A DNA stretch of 36,127 bases. It comes from Pelagibacterales bacterium SAG-MED17. Its GTDB lineage: Bacteria > Pseudomonadota > Alphaproteobacteria > Pelagibacterales > Pelagibacteraceae. Shown here in pieces: positions 32,580 through 36,127 of this stretch (position 1 is the stretch's first letter; each line of letters begins with the position of its first letter). Below the pieces are notes generated by a model. It was not told the origin of the DNA. It was given only the letters and a program-made list of their open reading frames with translations, and did no database searches. Both the position numbers and the translations under genes were made by a program. The stretch lies in assembly GCA_014654115.1 (NCBI GenBank), contig JACWDO010000010.1:1-36127 (forward strand), written 5' to 3'.

Positions 32580-33574
32580 GATTTATCTTTAACTGGCCAA
32601 CAAATTGGATTTAGTGAACTAGCAGCTACGTCCCCTGGTTTGACGTTTGGCATAAATTTTTGCCAGTCACCAGAGACCATTGTAGGTGAATTAACTACTC
32701 TCGCTCCGTCGCGGTAATAAGTGTTGGCTAGAGCCACCCGGCTACGATTAGTACGATTGCGTGAAGCGGTATGAAAATTTAAATTATGATGAAAGCTAAC
32801 TTCGCCTAGTTCAAATGGAGTTTCATTCACACTTACATTATTTTTTGAAAAAACGTCTGAGACACCACGGTCATATCCAGTGCCAGTCTTTTTAAAAGTA
32901 ACAGCGTTAACTAATTTGTGGACGTCGAGTGGATAAGCAAAAGAGAGTGGTCCCATCTCAAGAGGAATCGGCTGTGCTGGTGCCCAAGCAGTGAGTACGT
33001 CATTAGTATCCAGGGGAAAATGATGATCATCAAAGTGCCATGGGGTACGACCACAACCAGCTTGTTTAGCTAGTACATTGTCATGGTAAAGTCTTACAGC
33101 TGGTACTCCAAGAAGATCAGCTGAAATTTGCCCCAGGCGTGGTGATAATACGTAAGCACGAAGTAGTGCGTTGTCAGGCCAAATCATTTCAAGACTAAGG
33201 AAACGTTCATGTGCTCCATTATCTGGGTCAACCTTAAACTCTTCCTTTAATAGATTAATTAACTCAGCTCTAAGTTTTAGAACAGCTCCAGGTGAAAAAA
33301 CTCTTTTTAGTTTTATGAAACCATTTTTTTTAAAAAAGTCAATTTGATCGTTAGTTAACTGGTATGGCTTAGCTAATTCTGAGATAACTTCATCATCACT
33401 AGGTATTGCAATATCTGGTAAAGGATCAGCATTAATGATTTCATCCTCTTTTACGTCATTATCTGCAAGACTAACGTACCAGTCCCACCAGGCCTGATTA
33501 TCCTTATCCCATGGTTTACTAACATCTGCATCATCAGATATTTTAGAATTTAAATGGTTATCGGGATTATTCAT
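32576..33574 (-). CDS. Phytanoyl-CoA dioxygenase (PhyH) family Fe(II)/2-oxoglutarate oxygenase
   Basis: 332 residues. Iron ligands His180 and Asp182 (PWHFDDHHFP) and distal His268 (NFHTASRNRTNRSR) are present, with Arg279 placed to bind 2-oxoglutarate. A 70-residue acidic N-terminal extension precedes the PhyH fold. Such enzymes hydroxylate or halogenate small molecules. As first gene of an operon with a methyltransferase and an EgtD-like enzyme, a hydroxylated, multiply methylated amino acid (for example a histidine betaine) is the most likely product; this is inference. A GGGATAAA module of unit E lies about 65 bases before the ATG. Confidence 0.85.
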   Translation of the reverse strand: MNNPDNHLNSKISDDADVSKPWDKDNQAWWDWYVSLADNDVKEDEIINADPLPDIAIPSDDEVISELAKPYQLTNDQIDFFKKNGFIKLKRVFSPGAVLKLRAELINLLKEEFKVDPDNGAHERFLSLEMIWPDNALLRAYVLSPRLGQISADLLGVPAVRLYHDNVLAKQAGCGRTPWHFDDHHFPLDTNDVLTAWAPAQPIPLEMGPLSFAYPLDVHKLVNAVTFKKTGTGYDRGVSDVFSKNNVSVNETPFELGEVSFHHNLNFHTASRNRTNRSRVALANTYYRDGARVVNSPTMVSGDWQKFMPNVKPGDVAASSLNPICWPVKDKS

Positions 33575-33637
33575 TTGAAGTGTTCTTATAGTTTTATTTT
33601 GTATTAGAAAGAGCGCGTTTTGACATGGGTTATTTGA

Positions 33638-33760
33638 TTTATCCCAAAAAGTTCTAGCCTTTCTTAAATTGGTGAGACTTTAAGTGATTTATTTTTTTTT
33701 GAGAGTTAAATGCTCCATATTACTAGGGTAAATTAATTTAGATTAGTTTGTGTTAGGTTG
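33638..33760. repeat. Array unit E, right end of the array (no anchor-gene copy)
   Basis: TTTATCCC (33638), an imperfect GTTCTAG region, the AAATTGGTGAGACTTTAAGT variant of the conserved block (33666-33698), and 10-base periodic repeats with an ATTAGTTT core (33731-33760). It keeps the first half of the unit B/D order, but the 59-bp anchor start is missing. It separates cargo 4 from the core gene yajQ and so marks the right border. Confidence 0.65.
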
Positions 33761-33804
33761 TTCAGCTAAATCCAAAATTACCGACCTATAAACTTAAATT
33801 TGGA

Positions 33805-34290
33805 TTAATCTCTAAAGTTTATAAATTCAATTGGCAGTCCAATATCAATAGCTTCTATTGCAGATATTGCTTCTTGAAGATCATCTCTTTTTTTTCCTTG
33901 AGCTCTTAATTCTTCTCCTTGAATTTTAATTTGAATTTTAAGTTTTAGTTTTTTTACATCAGCAATAATCTTCTTGGCATTTTCTTGGCTAATACCTTCT
34001 GCTAATTCACTGACTTGCCTGATGGCTCCACCCGATGCACTTTCTGAGTTTTTAATAATTATTATTCTTGGGTCTACTTTTCTTCTTATAAGATGAACTT
34101 GTAATAATTCATTTACTTGTTTTAATTTTAATTCATCCGGCGCTAGGGTAGTGATTATTTTTTCTTTTCTTTCAATTGAAATATTTAGTCCTTTAAAATC
34201 ATATCTATTGGTAATTTCTCTTAAACAATTAGCAAGAGCATTATCAAATTCTTGATAATTAATTTTACTTATTACATCAAATGAGGGCAT
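33805..34290 (-). CDS. yajQ: YajQ family nucleotide-binding protein
   Basis: 161 residues, the usual YajQ length. MPSFDVISK opening, ALANCLREITNRYDFKG, SGGAIRQVSELAEGIS and KIQIKIQGEELRAQGKKRDDLQ are highly characteristic. YajQ proteins bind nucleotides or tRNA, and some bind cyclic di-GMP and act with transcription factors. A single-copy core gene; it stands alone and divergent from the dehydrogenase gene, separated by 125 bases, and marks the return to core genome to the right of the cassette array. Confidence 0.93.
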   Translation of the reverse strand: MPSFDVISKINYQEFDNALANCLREITNRYDFKGLNISIERKEKIITTLAPDELKLKQVNELLQVHLIRRKVDPRIIIIKNSESASGGAIRQVSELAEGISQENAKKIIADVKKLKLKIQIKIQGEELRAQGKKRDDLQEAISAIEAIDIGLPIEFINFRD

Positions 34291-34415
34291 AATTTTTTAA
34301 TATTCCTTACAATAATGTATTTTTGAATTAGAACAACCTTTGTTAAAGCTAATTTGTTTACCTTTTCTTTATTCATTATTATACTTTATAAAATTTTAGT
34401 ATATTTTAATTTTAA

Positions 34416-35441
34416 ATGCATAAAGGTAAAATTAAAATTCATATAAGAAATAATCACTGGAAAAAAGGATCTTTGCCTTGTGATTTAGAAGGTGAAAAAA
34501 ATAGTAGTGTTCCAAAAGGTTTATTTGAAAATTTCCTTAACAAACATCCTGAGATTAAAGATAAGGTTTCATATTTAGTGGATTGGGACGATGACAATTG
34601 GAAATCTTCAATGGAGGACGCAGATATTTTGCTTACATGGAATTTTCCAACAAATAATTTAAGTAAAATTGCACCAAATTTAAAATGGATACATATCGTA
34701 TCAGCAGGTGTTAATCATCTTTACCCATTTGATTGGGTTAAAAAAGATTTAGTTTTAACAAATAGTAGCGGTATACACTCGAAAAAGGCTGGTGAATTTG
34801 GATTAATGAGTATTTTGATGCTTCAAAATCATATGACAAGAATAATTACTAATCAAAAAAAAAAAAAGTTTGTAACTTTATTAAGCAATCCAATTGATTG
34901 TAAAAAAGTTGTTGTAATTGGAACTGGATCATTAGGGGGGTCTATGATCAAACATATCAGTTCATTAGGAGCAAAAGTAATTGGAGTTAATAGAAGGGGT
35001 AAGGAAGTTGAAGGATGTTCAAAAGTTATAACATTTGATAGGATTGATGAAGTCTTACCCGAGACTGATTTTCTTTATTTAGCAGTTCCAGAAACAAAAG
35101 AAACAAAAGGATTAATAAATAAGAAAAGATTAGATGTTCTTAAAACTACGTGTGGAATTGTTAACATTGGTCGCGAATCTGTGATGGATTACGAACATCT
35201 AAGAAAAAAATTAACAAAAAATGAAATTGCTGGAGCTATTTTAGATGTTTTTTCAGAAGAACCTATAAACAGAAATTCTAAATTTTGGAATACTCCAAAT
35301 CTGATAATTACACCTCACATATCTTCAGATAGCAAAGGAAATTATATCGAAATGGTTTTAGAAAAATTTTTTAAGAATTTAAAACTATTTATTGATAAAA
35401 AAGATTTGCTTAATCAAATAGATCCTAATTTAGGTTATTAG
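34416..35441 (+). CDS. D-2-hydroxyacid dehydrogenase (NAD(P)-dependent)
   Basis: 341 residues. The cofactor loop VVVIGTGSLGGSMIKHI is at about 166-182, followed by the basic VNRRGKE that suggests NADP. The catalytic Arg (NIGRESVMD), Glu (FSEEP) and His (TPHISSD) are all present. This fits the glyoxylate/hydroxypyruvate reductase-like subgroup. The N-terminal substrate domain is intact (WKSSMEDADILLTWNFP). The exact acid is not readable. Its stop faces the stop of the Gfo/Idh/MocA gene one base away. Confidence 0.87.
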   Translation: MHKGKIKIHIRNNHWKKGSLPCDLEGEKNSSVPKGLFENFLNKHPEIKDKVSYLVDWDDDNWKSSMEDADILLTWNFPTNNLSKIAPNLKWIHIVSAGVNHLYPFDWVKKDLVLTNSSGIHSKKAGEFGLMSILMLQNHMTRIITNQKKKKFVTLLSNPIDCKKVVVIGTGSLGGSMIKHISSLGAKVIGVNRRGKEVEGCSKVITFDRIDEVLPETDFLYLAVPETKETKGLINKKRLDVLKTTCGIVNIGRESVMDYEHLRKKLTKNEIAGAILDVFSEEPINRNSKFWNTPNLIITPHISSDSKGNYIEMVLEKFFKNLKLFIDKKDLLNQIDPNLGY

Positions 35442-35442
35442 T

Positions 35443-36127
35443 CTATTTTGGTAACCAAGAATTATATAAAGGATGATCAATGTTTATCGGAAGTTTGACA
35501 CTTTTATTTTGTCTTGATGAGCTGTAAACGGCTGTTACAAATTCTAATGATTTTCTAGCGTCTAATAAAGTCACTTCATCACTAATTTTTCCATCAAGTT
35601 TGTTAGCTACTTCATCAAACATTCCTGCGTACCAGGATTTAGGTTTTTCAACTTTTGATAATACTTCATCAATTTGACTTTGTGTAATAGGAGCTCTTGG
35701 CAAAAATACCCATTCATCATCAGCAGGATGATAAGGTTTGTCCGGAGATGCTGACGACTCAGCAGTTAGTCCATCAAAACAGAATTTCAGTCTACTGGTA
35801 TCATTTGCTGCACCAAGGGTGATAGAGCTAGAGACTAATGTCCCATCTTCCATTTCAATTGATAAAGATGCACAGTCTTCGACTTCAATATCGTTTACTC
35901 TTGTAGTTAATTTTGCAAATACATTTGAAACTGGTCCTAATATCATACTCACTAAATCATGAATATGTATAGCATGACTTAATATTGCTCCTCCTTGTTC
36001 ACCATCCCAAGTACCCCTCCAAGGTTTTGAATAATAATCTTTTCCTCTATTCCAATGAGTCTCCAATGAAGCAATTAAAGGTTTTCCAGCAAGTCCCGAC
36101 TTTATCAAAGCTTTAAATTTAGAAAAT
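35443..36127 (-). CDS. Gfo/Idh/MocA family oxidoreductase, N-terminal part off window
   Basis: The frame stays open to the right edge, beyond a TTG at 36108, so only the C-terminal domain (about 228 residues) is seen. GGAILSHAIHIHDLVSMILG holds the HxxD motif of the substrate site; the FSKFKALIKSGLAGKP lead-in is the usual link between the Rossmann and catalytic domains. These NAD(P)-linked enzymes oxidise or reduce sugars, inositols and derivatives. The Rossmann domain and the catalytic EKP Lys would be outside the window. Confidence 0.85.
   Translation of the reverse strand, partial: FSKFKALIKSGLAGKPLIASLETHWNRGKDYYSKPWRGTWDGEQGGAILSHAIHIHDLVSMILGPVSNVFAKLTTRVNDIEVEDCASLSIEMEDGTLVSSSITLGAANDTSRLKFCFDGLTAESSASPDKPYHPADDEWVFLPRAPITQSQIDEVLSKVEKPKSWYAGMFDEVANKLDGKISDEVTLLDARKSLEFVTAVYSSSRQNKSVKLPINIDHPLYNSWLPK

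Overview
The window is AT-rich, with short intergenic gaps, many overlapping start and stop codons, and recurrent MKKLLG-type signal peptides. With the gene content (Pseudomonas-type NAD formate dehydrogenase, YliI-like sugar dehydrogenase, photolyase/Cfa-like lipid cluster, 5-oxoprolinase subunit, three EamA transporters) this points to a streamlined marine alphaproteobacterium, most likely SAR11 (Pelagibacterales). The taxon is inferred from content and composition, not from a marker gene.

Bases 1-9.1 kb: a plus-strand run begins with the 3' part of pxpC, then an EamA transporter and a lipid-modification cluster (FAD oxidoreductase, DUF1365, Cfa-like methyltransferase, DUF3833 lipoprotein). 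An SDR, a photolyase-DCC-DUF2256 operon on the minus strand and a second SDR follow. Such clusters are known from singlet-oxygen/light responses in other proteobacteria. Bases 9.1-19.4 kb are ordinary metabolism: a PQQ-type sugar dehydrogenase, a DAO-family oxidoreductase, an msrA operon, formate dehydrogenase, an HPP membrane protein with a NifU-like protein, and a compact EamA / glycine amidinotransferase / threonine aldolase operon.

Bases 19.4-33.8 kb look like a previously unremarked array of gene cassettes built onto the 5' end of one small conserved gene (19345-19572, minus). The promoter and first 20 codons of this gene recur three more times (ending at 23600, 27317 and 28281), each cut off at the same codon, inside units of about 275 bp that share the same order of motifs. 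Between the units lie unrelated cargos: (1) a plus-strand operon with a GHKL (Hsp90/MORC-like) ATPase, flanked by 37-bp direct repeats and preceded by three palindromic operators, a candidate defence island; (2) a GC-richer secreted beta-propeller protein, a cytochrome c, a YqaA-like protein and a polysaccharide-lyase-like protein; (3) a secreted SHOCT protein; (4) a minus-strand operon of a PhyH-type dioxygenase, a methyltransferase, an EgtD-like histidine methyltransferase and an ABC exporter. No recombinase gene is in the window. My reading is serial integration at one attachment site, each event bringing a replacement 5' end for the small gene and leaving the old one stranded.

Bases 33.8-36.1 kb return to core genes: yajQ, a D-2-hydroxyacid dehydrogenase and the C-terminal part of a Gfo/Idh/MocA oxidoreductase that runs off the right edge. 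No rRNA, tRNA, CRISPR array or transposase was seen.
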